Shown here one piece after another: positions 33,420-41,816 of a stretch of DNA of 64,000 nt (positions are counted from its first letter, which is position 1; every line of letters begins with the position of its first letter). This stretch comes from Streptomyces fulvoviolaceus (GTDB lineage: Bacteria > Actinomycetota > Actinomycetes > Streptomycetales > Streptomycetaceae): contig NZ_JOEY01000032.1 in the NCBI RefSeq assembly GCF_000718165.1, positions 62,001 to 126,000 of the forward strand, in the 5' to 3' direction. The notes under the pieces were generated by a model. The model was given only the letters and a program-made list of their open reading frames with translations. It made no database searches and was not told the DNA's origin. A program made the translations under genes and the position numbers.

Positions 33420-35141
33420 GTGGGAAGCCAGGAGCAGGCCGGTCAGGCCCGCGTACGGCTGCCGCAGCTGAAGCTGGACGAGCTGCTGGAGGAGTTGCAG
33501 GCCCGCCTGGACGCGGCCCGCGGCACACGTGACCGGGTGCACAGCCTCCTGGAGGCGGTGCTCTCGGTCGGCCGGGAGCTCGACCTCGAGCAGGCGCTGC
33601 ACAGCATCGTGGAGGCCGCAGCGGTGCTGGTCGACGCGCAGTACGCCGCCCTCGGAGTGATCGGAGCGGACGGCAAGCGGCTGTCCGCCTTCCACACGAT
33701 CGGGGTCACCGAGGAGGAGATCGCCCGGATCGGCCCTTACCCGGAGGGCCACGGCATCCTCGGCGAGCTGATCACCAACCCCCAACCGCTGCGGCTGGCC
33801 AAGATCTCCGACCACCCCTCCTCGTACGGCTTCCCGCCCCGCCACCCGCCGATGAACACCTTCCTCGGCGTCCCGATCCGGGTGCGCGACCAGGTCTTCG
33901 GCAATCTGTACCTGACCGAGAAGGCCGGCGGGGCGCAGTTCGACGAGGAGGACGAGTCGGTTCTGTCGACGCTGGCCGTCGCGGCCGGCGTCGCGATCGA
34001 CAACGCCCGCCTGTACGAGGAGTCCCGGCTTCGGGAACGCTGGCTGAGCGCCACCGCGGAGATCACCCACAGCCTGATGTCCGGCAGCGAGCGCGGCGAG
34101 GCCCTGGGCCTGATCGCCGAACGGGCCAGGGAGATCACCGGAGCGGCCCTCGCCGTGGTCGCCATGCCCCTCGAGGACACCGACTCGCTGCGGGTGGAAC
34201 TGGCCATCGGGGAGGGCGCCGAGGCGCACCGCGGGGTCGTCCTCCCCGTGGACGACAGCCTCATCGGTCTGGCCTTCTCCACTGCCGCGCCCGTCACCAG
34301 CCGGGACGTCGGCCGGGACGAGAGGGTGTCGCAGCGCTTGAAGGGGCTGGGGGCGGCGGTGGCCGTGCCCATCGGGACGGGCGACGGTGTGCGAGGCGTC
34401 CTGCTCCTGGTGCGCGAGGCGGGCCACATGGTGTTCTCCGAGAAGGAGACCGAGCCGCTGCGGGGCTTCGCCGCGCAGGCCGCGATCGCGTTGGGGCTGG
34501 CCGAGCGCCGCCAGGACGCCGAGCAGATCGCGGTGCTCGAGGACCGCGACCGCATCGCCCGGGACCTGCACGACCTGGCCATCCAGCGGCTGTTCGCGAC
34601 CGGCATGACCCTGCAGAGCGCGGGTCGCTTCATCGAGCACCGGGAGGCCTCGGAGCGCGTGGCGCGGGCGGTGGACGACCTGGACGAGACCATCAAGATC
34701 ATCCGGTCGACCATCTTCGGCCTGCGGTCGCACGACGGCCTCCCCGGGTCCGGACTGCGGGCCAGGGTCGTACGGGCGGCAGGCGAGGCGGCGCCCGTGC
34801 TGGGCTTCGCGCCCAGCCTGCGCATGGAGGGCCTGGTGGACACCGACGTGCCCCGGGAGATCGCCGACCACGTGGTGGCCGTGCTCTCCGAGGGCCTGAC
34901 CAACATCGCCCGGCACGCCCGCGCCGACCGCGCCGAGGTGGCGCTGGAGACCGACGGCCGCGAGGTGCGGCTGACGGTGTCCGACAACGGCGTGGGAATC
35001 CCGCCCGAGGGGCGTCGCAGCGGCCTGCACAACATGGCCGAGCGGGCCCGGCAGTTGGGCGGCGAGCTCCGGCTGACCACTCCGGAGGGCGGTGGCAGCA
35101 CGCTGCTGTGGCGGGTGCCGGTACCGGGGGCGAAGCAGTAG
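33420..35141 (+). CDS. osdK: DevS/OsdK-like sensor histidine kinase (GAF-GAF-HisKA_3-HATPase)
   Basis: 573 residues from a GTG with GGAGG 8 nt upstream. No membrane helix. The first GAF domain (about 50 to 210) includes GFPPRHPPMNTFLGVPIRV, where H142 of HPPM aligns by eye with the haem-ligand region of mycobacterial DevS/DosT; the second GAF covers about 225 to 365. The phosphoacceptor H384 lies in IARDLHDLAIQRLF (HisKA_3). The ATPase motifs are LTNIARHARADRAEVAL and DNGVGIPPEGRRSGLHNMAE. It should sense O2, NO or redox state and phosphorylate the adjacent DevR-like regulator, which is encoded tail to tail 6 bp away. Confidence 0.9.
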   Translation: MGSQEQAGQARVRLPQLKLDELLEELQARLDAARGTRDRVHSLLEAVLSVGRELDLEQALHSIVEAAAVLVDAQYAALGVIGADGKRLSAFHTIGVTEEEIARIGPYPEGHGILGELITNPQPLRLAKISDHPSSYGFPPRHPPMNTFLGVPIRVRDQVFGNLYLTEKAGGAQFDEEDESVLSTLAVAAGVAIDNARLYEESRLRERWLSATAEITHSLMSGSERGEALGLIAERAREITGAALAVVAMPLEDTDSLRVELAIGEGAEAHRGVVLPVDDSLIGLAFSTAAPVTSRDVGRDERVSQRLKGLGAAVAVPIGTGDGVRGVLLLVREAGHMVFSEKETEPLRGFAAQAAIALGLAERRQDAEQIAVLEDRDRIARDLHDLAIQRLFATGMTLQSAGRFIEHREASERVARAVDDLDETIKIIRSTIFGLRSHDGLPGSGLRARVVRAAGEAAPVLGFAPSLRMEGLVDTDVPREIADHVVAVLSEGLTNIARHARADRAEVALETDGREVRLTVSDNGVGIPPEGRRSGLHNMAERARQLGGELRLTTPEGGGSTLLWRVPVPGAKQ

Positions 35142-35147
35142 GAGACG

Positions 35148-35852
35148 TCAGCGCGCGGGACGGTCGCCGGACGGCTCGGGCTGCTCCAGATGCGTGGCGA
35201 GTACGGCGGCCTGCACACGCCGTTGGACGCCCAGCTTGGCCAGCAGCCGGGAGATGTGGTTCTTGACCGTCTTCTCCGACAGGTAGAGCTTCTTGCCGAT
35301 CTCGCGGTTGGTGAGACCGTCCCCGATCAGCGCGAGGATCTCCCGTTCGCGCGGGGACAGCCCCGCCAGCTCGGGCGCCTCGGCCGGGGCCTGCGCGGGC
35401 TCGGCGCGCAGCGAGCGCATCAGGCGGGCCGTCGTCGCGGGGTCGAGCATCGACTGGCCCGAGGCGACCGTACGCACCGCCGAGACCAGGTCCGACCCCT
35501 TGATCTGCTTGAGCACATAGCCCGAGGCCCCGGCCATGATCGCGTCCAGCAGGGCGTCCTCCTCGTCGAACGACGTCAGCATCAGCACCGCCAGCTCCGG
35601 CATACGGTCGCGCAGCTCGCGGCAGACCGTGATGCCGTCGCCGTCCGGGAGGCGTACGTCGAGGACGGCCACGTGCGGACGTACCGCGGGGGCGCGGACC
35701 AGCGCGTGCGCGCAGTTCTCGGCGTCGCCGACGACGGAGATGTCGGGCTCGGAGTCCAGCAGGTCGGACACGCCGCGTCGCACGACCTCGTGGTCGTCCA
35801 GCAGGAAGACGCGGATCGGGTCCTGCTCGGTGAAGGTGCGTGCCTCGGTCAT
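35148..35852 (-). CDS. osdR: DevR/OsdR-like NarL-family response regulator
   Basis: 234 residues from an ATG with GAGGGG 6 nt upstream. The receiver domain carries VFLLDDHEVVRRGVSDLL and the phospho-accepting Asp near residue 65 in AVLDVRLPDGDG, plus the conserved Lys in GYVLKQIKGSDLV. The LuxR-type helix-turn-helix is LSPREREILALIGDGLTNRE, then KKLYLSEKTVKNHISRLLAK, very close to the mycobacterial dormancy regulator DevR/DosR. It is expected to activate the surrounding stress-protein and energy genes under oxygen limitation. The symbol follows the S. coelicolor name and rests on resemblance and context. Confidence 0.9.
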   Translation of the reverse strand: MTEARTFTEQDPIRVFLLDDHEVVRRGVSDLLDSEPDISVVGDAENCAHALVRAPAVRPHVAVLDVRLPDGDGITVCRELRDRMPELAVLMLTSFDEEDALLDAIMAGASGYVLKQIKGSDLVSAVRTVASGQSMLDPATTARLMRSLRAEPAQAPAEAPELAGLSPREREILALIGDGLTNREIGKKLYLSEKTVKNHISRLLAKLGVQRRVQAAVLATHLEQPEPSGDRPAR

Positions 35853-35934
35853 GTCGACCCCTCGTTCCCCGGGTGTGAGACGGACTGCGGGCCGCCTGTA
35901 AGGACGATCGTCACGCACCCGGACCCGGCGCACC

Positions 35935-35950
35935 AGGGCCGACCGGCCCA
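35935..35950. promoter_or_regulatory. Candidate DevR/OsdR-type box upstream of osdR
   Basis: AGGGCCGACCGGCCCA, about 85 bp before the regulator's start codon, is the best palindrome of the recurring motif (GGGCCGACCGGCCC). Position suggests autoregulation. Confidence 0.55.
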
Positions 35951-35974
35951 AGTCGTGCCCGTGGTGAGCACGGC

Positions 35975-36622
35975 CTACTTCCGTCCGTCGAGATCGAACT
36001 CCACGTCCACGACGCCTTCGACCGCCCGCACCAGCCGCGCCGCCACCGGCACCAGGGACGTGTCCCGGACCCGGCCGCCCAGCCGTACGACCCCGTCCCC
36101 GACCTCGACCCGTACCGCGGACGCCGGTGCCGGGAAGAGGTACGCCACGACCTCCCGCCGTACCTCCTCGGCGATCTCCTCGTCGTCCCGCAGGAACACC
36201 TTGAGCAGGTCGGCGCGGCTGACGACACCCTCCAGACGGCCCGTCCCGTCGACGACGGGCAGGCGCTTGACCCTGGCCCGCGCCATCGTCCGGGCGGCCT
36301 GGGCGAGCGTCTCGTCGGGACGGGCGGTGAGGGCGGGGGCGGTCATCAGTTCGCCGGCGGTGACCGAACCGGCCTTCGCGAGGTCGGAGAGCCGGCGCAG
36401 TTGGGTGTACCGGTCGGGGTCGCTGTCGCGGAACTCCTCCTTGGGCAGCAGATCCGCCTCGGAGACGACCCCGACGACCCGGCCCGCGCCGTCCACCACG
36501 GGCAGGGCGCTGACCTTCCGGTCCTGCATGGTCCGCACGATGTCCTTGAAGGCGGCGTCGCGGCCGACGGCGGCGACGGCGCGGGTCATCACGTCACTCA
36601 CGATGTGCGGGGATCCGGGCAT
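35975..36622 (-). CDS. Double-CBS plus BON domain protein
   Basis: 215 residues. CBS 1 spans about 8 to 60 (VSDVMTRAVAAVGRDAAFKD, GRVVGVVSEADLL), CBS 2 about 90 to 145 (AGELMTAPALTARPDETLAQ, GRLEGVVSRADLLKVFL), and a BON-like domain about 155 to 213 (VRVEVGDGVVRLGGRVRD). CBS pairs bind adenine nucleotides, so the protein may report energy charge; BON domains often contact membranes or other proteins. The ATG has GAGGAG just upstream. It lies 43 bp after the cyclic-nucleotide-binding gene and is probably co-transcribed with it. Confidence 0.92.
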   Translation of the reverse strand: MPGSPHIVSDVMTRAVAAVGRDAAFKDIVRTMQDRKVSALPVVDGAGRVVGVVSEADLLPKEEFRDSDPDRYTQLRRLSDLAKAGSVTAGELMTAPALTARPDETLAQAARTMARARVKRLPVVDGTGRLEGVVSRADLLKVFLRDDEEIAEEVRREVVAYLFPAPASAVRVEVGDGVVRLGGRVRDTSLVPVAARLVRAVEGVVDVEFDLDGRK

Positions 36623-36665
36623 GGTGACTCCTCAACTCCTCGGTCGCTTCGGCGCGGGGACGCGG

Positions 36666-37130
36666 TCAGTGCGGGCCACCGCTGCCGTAGGGGGCGTACA
36701 GGTCCAGCAGCCGGGTACGGGACGCCTGCAGCCGGTGGGCGACCACCTCGCCCACCCACCGGGCGACGTTCCGCCCGAACTCGGGGTCCTCCTGGCACAG
36801 CGCGCGGACGGCCGTGGCGTCGAACTCGTAGGCCCGCAGCGGCGAGGCCGTCTCGGCACCGAGATGCCAGACGTAGGGGGCGAACAGCCAGGACCAGCCG
36901 ATGAGTTCGTTGTGGCCGAGGGAATCGATGACGGCCGCCCGGCGGCCGGGCACGTGCAGGTCGAGGCAGACCGTGCCGGTGCGGATGATCCAGAACCGGT
37001 CGGCGCGTGCGCCTTCCTCGAAGAGCCGGGTGCCTTCGGGGAACGAGACCTCACGGGCGATCTGCATGAGTCGTTCCCGGTGCTCGGCCGGGAGCGCCCG
37101 CGGCATGCTCGTCGTGGCGGGAGCGTTCAT
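36666..37130 (-). CDS. Stand-alone cyclic-nucleotide-binding domain protein
   Basis: 154 residues from an ATG with GGAGG 7 nt upstream. It is a single cNMP-binding beta-roll: REVSFPEGTRLFEEGARADR, FWIIRTGTVCLDLHVPGRRA, LGHNELIGWSWLFAPYVWHL, then RAYEFDATAVRALC. The usual phosphate-binding cassette (GExAL and RxA) is replaced by IGWSWLF, so cyclic nucleotide may not be bound. No DNA-binding helix-turn-helix follows, so it is a ligand or partner sensor rather than a Crp-type regulator. It is divergent from carbamate kinase. Confidence 0.88.
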   Translation of the reverse strand: MNAPATTSMPRALPAEHRERLMQIAREVSFPEGTRLFEEGARADRFWIIRTGTVCLDLHVPGRRAAVIDSLGHNELIGWSWLFAPYVWHLGAETASPLRAYEFDATAVRALCQEDPEFGRNVARWVGEVVAHRLQASRTRLLDLYAPYGSGGPH

Positions 37131-37191
37131 GGCGTGCCTCCAGTAAGGCGTACGGAGTGACCACCTCCAGCGTGTACGAACGGCACCGGCA

Positions 37192-37226
37192 GGGCCATGG
37201 GCCACCCGGCCCCGGGAACGGGCCAC
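37192..37226. promoter_or_regulatory. Candidate DevR/OsdR-type boxes between cNMP-binding and arcC genes
   Basis: GGGCCATGGGCC (from 37192) and GGCCC-CGGGAAC-GGGCC (about 37208 to 37225) lie between the two divergent genes. They are weaker matches to the island motif, so this is a provisional call. Confidence 0.35.
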
Positions 37227-37323
37227 CCGGCGCCCCGGCGGAGCCCTTCAGCACCCTGCGCCGCCGGGGTGGCGCGCCGTTCGATGGGGGCATGAGATCC
37301 GCCGGGCAGAGAGGGACCGAGCC

Positions 37324-38247
37324 ATGCGTATCGTCGTCTGTCTCGGCGGCAACGCCCTGCTGCGCAGGGGTGAACGCCCCGACGCGGACGTCCGGCGGGC
37401 CGGCATCGTCCGCGTCGCCACCGCGATCGCGGCCCTCGCCCACGAGCACGACCTCGTCGTCACGCACGGCAACGACGCCCCGCTCGGCCTGCCCGACGGT
37501 GAGACCGCGGCCGAGGCGACGCTCGGCGCCCCTTGGCCGCTGGACCTGCTCGGCGCCCGGAGCCAGGGGCTGATCGGCACCCTCCTGGTGCGCACCCTGC
37601 GGAACGTGCTGCCCCGGCGCAGGGTCGTCTCGGTGATCACGCACACGCAGGTCCGGGCCGACGACCCGGCCTTCGAGCGGCCCACGACGGCCGTCGGGCC
37701 GGTCTACTCGGGGAGACAAGCCTCCTTCCTGGCGGTGCGGCACGGCTGGCGGTTGGCCGAGGACGACCAAGGCTGGCGGCGTGTGGTCCCCGCGCCGGGG
37801 CCCGAGCGGATCCTGGAGTCCGACACCGTGCGGGTGCTGCTGGACATGGGGACCGTGGTGGTCTGCGCGGGCGGCGGGGGCGTGCCCGTCGTCTCCGACC
37901 GGACCACCGGCGCGCTGTGCGGCGTGGAGGCGGTCGTCGACAAGGACCTGGCCGCCGCCCGGCTCGCCGAGGACCTCAAGGCCGACTTCCTGCTCATCCT
38001 GACCGACGTGCCGAACATCTACGCCGGTTACGGCACCCCCGGCCGGCGGCCCGTCCTCGACGTCACGCCCGCCGAACTCCGTGACGCCCACTACCCCGAC
38101 GACTCGATGGGCCCCAAGGCCGAGGCCGCCGCCCGGTTCGTGGAGAACACCGGCGGACTCGCCGCGATCGGGGCGCTGGACGCGGCGTACGAGATCGTGC
38201 ACGGCCGCTCCGGCACGCTCGTACGGCCTGATCTGCCCATCGCCTAA
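37324..38247 (+). CDS. arcC: Carbamate kinase
   Basis: 307 residues of the amino-acid kinase fold: MRIVVCLGGNALLRRGERPD at the N-terminus, VVTHGNDAPLG (usually GNGPQVG in ArcC; here the motif reads GNDAPLG), VVCAGGGGVPVVSD, VVDKDLAAARLAEDLKADFL and SMGPKAEAAARFVENTGGLA. It makes ATP from carbamoyl phosphate. No arginine deiminase or ornithine carbamoyltransferase gene is adjacent, so the carbamoyl phosphate must come from elsewhere. Its place in the island suggests ATP supply under anoxia. The stop overlaps the convergent SulP gene by 4 bp. Confidence 0.92.
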   Translation: MRIVVCLGGNALLRRGERPDADVRRAGIVRVATAIAALAHEHDLVVTHGNDAPLGLPDGETAAEATLGAPWPLDLLGARSQGLIGTLLVRTLRNVLPRRRVVSVITHTQVRADDPAFERPTTAVGPVYSGRQASFLAVRHGWRLAEDDQGWRRVVPAPGPERILESDTVRVLLDMGTVVVCAGGGGVPVVSDRTTGALCGVEAVVDKDLAAARLAEDLKADFLLILTDVPNIYAGYGTPGRRPVLDVTPAELRDAHYPDDSMGPKAEAAARFVENTGGLAAIGALDAAYEIVHGRSGTLVRPDLPIA

Positions 38248-39980
38248 GGGTTCTTGCGGCACCACGTCCGGTACGCCGCCACCGCCGTCGGCAGCGTCGG
38301 GAAGATCAGCTCGCGGCCCACGGACTCCGTGAGCCCGTACGCCTCCAGGTCGTCCAGCAGGTCCTGCTTCACCCGGGCCAGGGCGAACACGATCCCGCGC
38401 CGGGCCAGTTCGCGGCGCAGGCCGTCGACGGCGTCCAGGGCGGTGATGTCCACCTCGACGTTCGCCTCGGTGTTGAGGACGAACCAGCGGACCGGGTCGG
38501 TCTGTTCGTCGACGGCGGCCAGGGCGCGGCGGTGGAAGTTCTGCGCGTTGGCGAAGAACAGCGGGGAGTCGTAGCGGTAGACGAGCAGTCCGGGGATCAT
38601 GCGGGCCTGCGGGTAGTCGTCCACGTCGTGCATACCGGCCACCCCGGGGACCAGCCCCTCGACGGCGTCGTGCGGACGGGCCACCCGGCTCAGCAGCTCG
38701 GCCACGGACAGGCCGACGGCGACCAGTACGCCGTACAGCAGGTCCAGGGCGAGCACGCCGACCAGGCACCCGACGGCCAGCAGCAGCTCGCGCCGCCGGA
38801 AGGCGGCCAGCTTGCCGAAGCCTGCGAGATCCATCATGCGGGCGGCCGCGTACACCACGAGCGCGCCCAGTACCGCCGACGGCATACGTGTCAGCAGCGG
38901 GCTGAGGAACAGCAGCACGGCGAGCACCACCACGCCCGCCACCAGGGAGTACGCCTGGCTGCGGGCGCCCGCCGAGGAGGCGAGCGCGGTGCGGCTGGCG
39001 CTGCTGCTGACCGGGAAGCCCTGCAGCCAGCCGGCGCCGAGGTTGGCGGCGCCCAGCGCCAGGAACTCCTGGTCGGCGTCGAGCTCCCGGCCGTCGTCGT
39101 CCCGTCCGGTGAAGGCCCGGGCGGTGAGGATGAAGTCCGTGTAGGCGACGAGGAGGACACCCAGGGCGGGCAGCACCAGGTGCGGCAGTTCGGTGAGGTC
39201 GGGCGCCGCAATGGCGGGCAGCCCCGCCGGGACCTCACCGATCACCTTGATGCCGTATCTCTCGTCGAGGTCGAACACGGCCACGGCCGCGGTGCCCAGA
39301 ACCACCGCCAGCAGGGGACCGGGCACGGAACGCGGCAGCCGCGCCACCGTGAACAGGAGCGCGACGACGACGGCGGAGAACAGCACCGTCGCCGGGTGCC
39401 CCTCGCCCAAGTGCCGTACGAATGACCATAGTTGGGGGAAGAAGCCCGAGCCCGTCGTGTCCACGCCGGTCAGCTTGGGGAGCTGGTCCACGATCATGAT
39501 CAGGGCCACGCCCGCCAGATAGCCGATCAGCACCGGCCGGGACAGCAGGTCGGCGACGAAGCCCAGGCGCAGCAGCCGGGCCGCCAGGCAGAGCAGGCCG
39601 ACCGTCACGGCGAGGGTGGCCGCCAGCGTGGCGTAGCGGTCCGGATCCGCGGCCGCGAGCGGGGCCACCACGGTCGCCGTCATCAGCGCGGTCGTCGACT
39701 CGGGGCCCACCGACAGCAGACGCGACGAGCCCAGCAGGGCGTACAGGCCGAGCGCCGGCAGGATCGCCCACAGCCCGGCGACCGGCGGCAGTCCGGCCAC
39801 GCCCGCGTACGCCATCACCTGCGGGACCAGATACGCGGCCACCGTGACGCCGGCGAGCAGGTCGCCCCGCAGCCACTCGCGGCGGTAGCCGGTGAGCACG
39901 GGGATGCCGGGTGCCAGGCGACGCATGGCGGGCGTCATCCGGCGCCACCCCGGGACGTGCCGGCCCGAGCCGTGGGACAT
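38244..39980 (-). CDS. SulP-family anion transporter with STAS domain
   Basis: 578 residues from an ATG with AAAGGA about 6 nt upstream. The membrane domain begins at LLAGVTVAAYLVPQVMAYAG, with the SulP motif GLPPVAGLWAILPALGLYAL following, then LLSVGPESTTALMTATVVAP and QGFPVSSSASRTALASSAGA. A cytosolic STAS domain covers about the last 130 residues (LLVYRYDSPLFFANAQNFHR, DITALDAVDGLRRELARRG). Substrates in the family include sulfate, bicarbonate and dicarboxylates. It is divergent from the DoxX-like gene in a region holding two candidate regulator boxes. Confidence 0.93.
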   Translation of the reverse strand: MSHGSGRHVPGWRRMTPAMRRLAPGIPVLTGYRREWLRGDLLAGVTVAAYLVPQVMAYAGVAGLPPVAGLWAILPALGLYALLGSSRLLSVGPESTTALMTATVVAPLAAADPDRYATLAATLAVTVGLLCLAARLLRLGFVADLLSRPVLIGYLAGVALIMIVDQLPKLTGVDTTGSGFFPQLWSFVRHLGEGHPATVLFSAVVVALLFTVARLPRSVPGPLLAVVLGTAAVAVFDLDERYGIKVIGEVPAGLPAIAAPDLTELPHLVLPALGVLLVAYTDFILTARAFTGRDDDGRELDADQEFLALGAANLGAGWLQGFPVSSSASRTALASSAGARSQAYSLVAGVVVLAVLLFLSPLLTRMPSAVLGALVVYAAARMMDLAGFGKLAAFRRRELLLAVGCLVGVLALDLLYGVLVAVGLSVAELLSRVARPHDAVEGLVPGVAGMHDVDDYPQARMIPGLLVYRYDSPLFFANAQNFHRRALAAVDEQTDPVRWFVLNTEANVEVDITALDAVDGLRRELARRGIVFALARVKQDLLDDLEAYGLTESVGRELIFPTLPTAVAAYRTWCRKNP

Positions 39981-40015
39981 GGGTTTCCTTTCGCCTGCTG
40001 CCTTCCAGGGTCGAC

Positions 40016-40029
40016 GGCCCGACCGGGCC
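40016..40029. promoter_or_regulatory. Candidate DevR/OsdR-type box, SulP/DoxX intergenic region (1)
   Basis: GGCCCGACCGGGCC has perfectly paired outer six bases on each side, 36 bp before the SulP start codon on the minus strand. Confidence 0.45.
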
Positions 40030-40036
40030 CCAGGAA

Positions 40037-40052
40037 GGGGCCGTTCAGCCCC
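40037..40052. promoter_or_regulatory. Candidate DevR/OsdR-type box, SulP/DoxX intergenic region (2)
   Basis: GGGGCCGTTCAGCCCC, about 95 bp before the DoxX-like start, is close to the GGGGCCG-NN-GGNCC pattern seen elsewhere in the island. Confidence 0.5.
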
Positions 40053-40146
40053 ACGGGTGCCGACCTTCGGCATCCGGCGACGGACGTGGCCGCGCCACCA
40101 GGGTGAGCGGTGACACCAACGAACACATCTTGAAGGGACCACGACC

Positions 40147-40776
40147 ATGGCCGTGCAAGGGCACCCGCACCGGAGCTCCGGGTTCCACCTGCCGTCGTTC
40201 CGCAGGAACCGGCCCGCCTCCGCCACCGACGGCGCCGTTCAGGACGTCGCCGGCACGACCGCAGCCGCGGCCTACGCGTTCGCCTCGCTGCGGCTGCTCA
40301 CCGGGTTCGTCTTCCTGTGGGCGTTCCTCGACAAGACCTTCGGCTTCGGCTACGCGACCCCGTCGGGCAACGGCTGGATCGACGGCGGTTCGCCCACCAA
40401 GGGCTTCCTCGGCGGCGTCGCGGCCGGACCGATGGAGTCCACCTTCCACGACTGGGCCGGGGCGGCCTGGGCGGACTGGCTGTTCATGCTCGGTCTGCTC
40501 GGCGTCGGCCTCGCGCTGGTCGCGGGCATCGGTCTGCGCCTCGCCGCGGTGGCGGGCACGGCCATGATGGCGCTGATGTGGATCGCCGAGTGGCCGCCCG
40601 CGAAGCACCTGTCGGACGGCTCGCCGAGCATGTCGACCAACCCGTTCGCCGAGTACCACGTCGTCTACGCCGTCGTCCTGATCGCCCTCGCGGTCGTGGG
40701 CGCCGGCGCCACCTGGGGGCTGGGCAGGGCGTGGGCCCGCATTCCGTTCGTCACCCGCCACCCCTGGCTGCGCTGA
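40147..40776 (+). CDS. DoxX/DoxD-like membrane protein
   Basis: 209 residues with AAGGGA before the ATG. Four hydrophobic segments follow a soluble N-terminus: LRLLTGFVFLWAFLDKTFGF, LGLLGVGLALVAGIGLRLAA, GTAMMALMWIAEWPP and VVYAVVLIALAVVGAGATWG. The motif FLDKTFGFGYATP and the loop AKHLSDGSPSMSTNPF with a following helix resemble the thiosulfate:quinone oxidoreductase DoxD-like members of the DoxX family. A redox role at the membrane is possible but unproven. It precedes the USP-ADH-USP operon by 109 bp. Confidence 0.85.
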   Translation: MAVQGHPHRSSGFHLPSFRRNRPASATDGAVQDVAGTTAAAAYAFASLRLLTGFVFLWAFLDKTFGFGYATPSGNGWIDGGSPTKGFLGGVAAGPMESTFHDWAGAAWADWLFMLGLLGVGLALVAGIGLRLAAVAGTAMMALMWIAEWPPAKHLSDGSPSMSTNPFAEYHVVYAVVLIALAVVGAGATWGLGRAWARIPFVTRHPWLR

Positions 40777-40781
40777 ACCGA

Positions 40782-40816
40782 GGGGCCGTTGGGCCGGTCG
40801 GTCCCGATCGGGGACC
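40782..40816. promoter_or_regulatory. Two candidate DevR/OsdR-type boxes upstream of the USP-ADH-USP operon
   Basis: GGGGCCGTTGGGCC (40782 to 40795) and GGTCCCGATCGGGGACC (40800 to 40816) lie side by side, 70 to 104 bp before the first universal stress protein gene. Tandem boxes are common at strongly induced DevR targets. Confidence 0.55.
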
Positions 40817-40885
40817 AGCGGCCCCTGCCGCAGCGACCACCCCGCACCCACGCTGGACACAGATCCCCGATCAGGAGGCAGAACC

Positions 40886-41791
40886 ATGGTCCGCACTGTT
40901 GTCGCAGGTCTCGACGGCTCGCCCGAAAGCCGGGCCGCCGCCGAGTGGGCGGCCCGCGAGGCGAAGCTGCGCGGCCTGCCGTTGAAGATCGTCCACGTGT
41001 GGGAGCCCGTCCCGGCCCCCATGGCCCAGGCCCCGCTGCTCGGCGCCGAGACACAGCAGCACTGGAGCGAGCGCGTTCCCCGCGAGGCCGCCGAGGGACT
41101 CAGGCTGCGTCACCCCGGCGTCGAGGTGAGCGTGGAACAGCTGACCGGCGGAGCGGCCGAGGTCCTGACCAAGGCGGCCGAGGACGCGGAACTGCTCGTC
41201 CTCGGTTCCCGCGGACTGAGCGGGCTCGGCGGGTTCCTGGTCGGCTCCGTCGGCCTCTCCGTCGTGGCGCACGCCGAACGGCCCGTCGTGCTGGTCCGCG
41301 CCGGGGAGCAGGCCGCCGACGAGCACGAGGCCGACCCCGTGGGCATCCCGTCGGCCGCCACGCCGTACCGGCCCGTCGTCCTGGGCCTGGACCCCGCCGG
41401 CGCCGACGACTCGGTGATCGGGTTCGCCTTCGAGGCGGCCGCCCGCCGTGCGACCGGCCTGCGCGTGGTGCACGGCTGGAACCTTCCGCCGTACTACGTC
41501 TACGGCCTCTCCGCCGACCTGACGCTGCACGACGAGATCGCCCGGCAGCAGGCCGCGACCCTGGCCGAGGCCCTGCGGCCCTGGCGCCAGAAGTACCCGG
41601 GCGTCGAGGTCACCGAGGAGTCCCGGTCGGGCAGCCCGGCAGGCCGCCTGGTGGACGCCGCCCGTGAGGCCTCCCTGGTCGTCGTCGGCCGCCGCGTCCG
41701 CCGCAGCCCGCTCGGCGCCCACATCGGACCCGTCACGCACGCACTCCTGCACCACGCCGCGGCCCCCGTCGCGGTCGTCGCGCACAACTGA
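40886..41791 (+). CDS. Tandem universal stress protein (USP 1)
   Basis: 301 residues from an ATG with AGGAGG 7 nt upstream. Two UspA domains: the first begins VVAGLDGSPESRAAAEWAAR and ends LLVLGSRGLSGLGGFLVGSV and SLSVVAHAERPVVLVRAG; the second begins PVVLGLDPAGADDSVIGFAF and ends LVVVGRRVRRSPLGAHIGPV and ALLHHAAAPVAVVAH. The G-2x-G-9x-G-(S/T) ATP-binding pattern is clear in domain 1. USPs bind ATP and protect dormant cells by unknown means. First gene of an operon with an alcohol dehydrogenase and a second USP. Confidence 0.93.
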   Translation: MVRTVVAGLDGSPESRAAAEWAAREAKLRGLPLKIVHVWEPVPAPMAQAPLLGAETQQHWSERVPREAAEGLRLRHPGVEVSVEQLTGGAAEVLTKAAEDAELLVLGSRGLSGLGGFLVGSVGLSVVAHAERPVVLVRAGEQAADEHEADPVGIPSAATPYRPVVLGLDPAGADDSVIGFAFEAAARRATGLRVVHGWNLPPYYVYGLSADLTLHDEIARQQAATLAEALRPWRQKYPGVEVTEESRSGSPAGRLVDAAREASLVVVGRRVRRSPLGAHIGPVTHALLHHAAAPVAVVAHN

Positions 41792-41816
41792 CAACCAGTA
41801 CTGAGGAGTTGAACCC

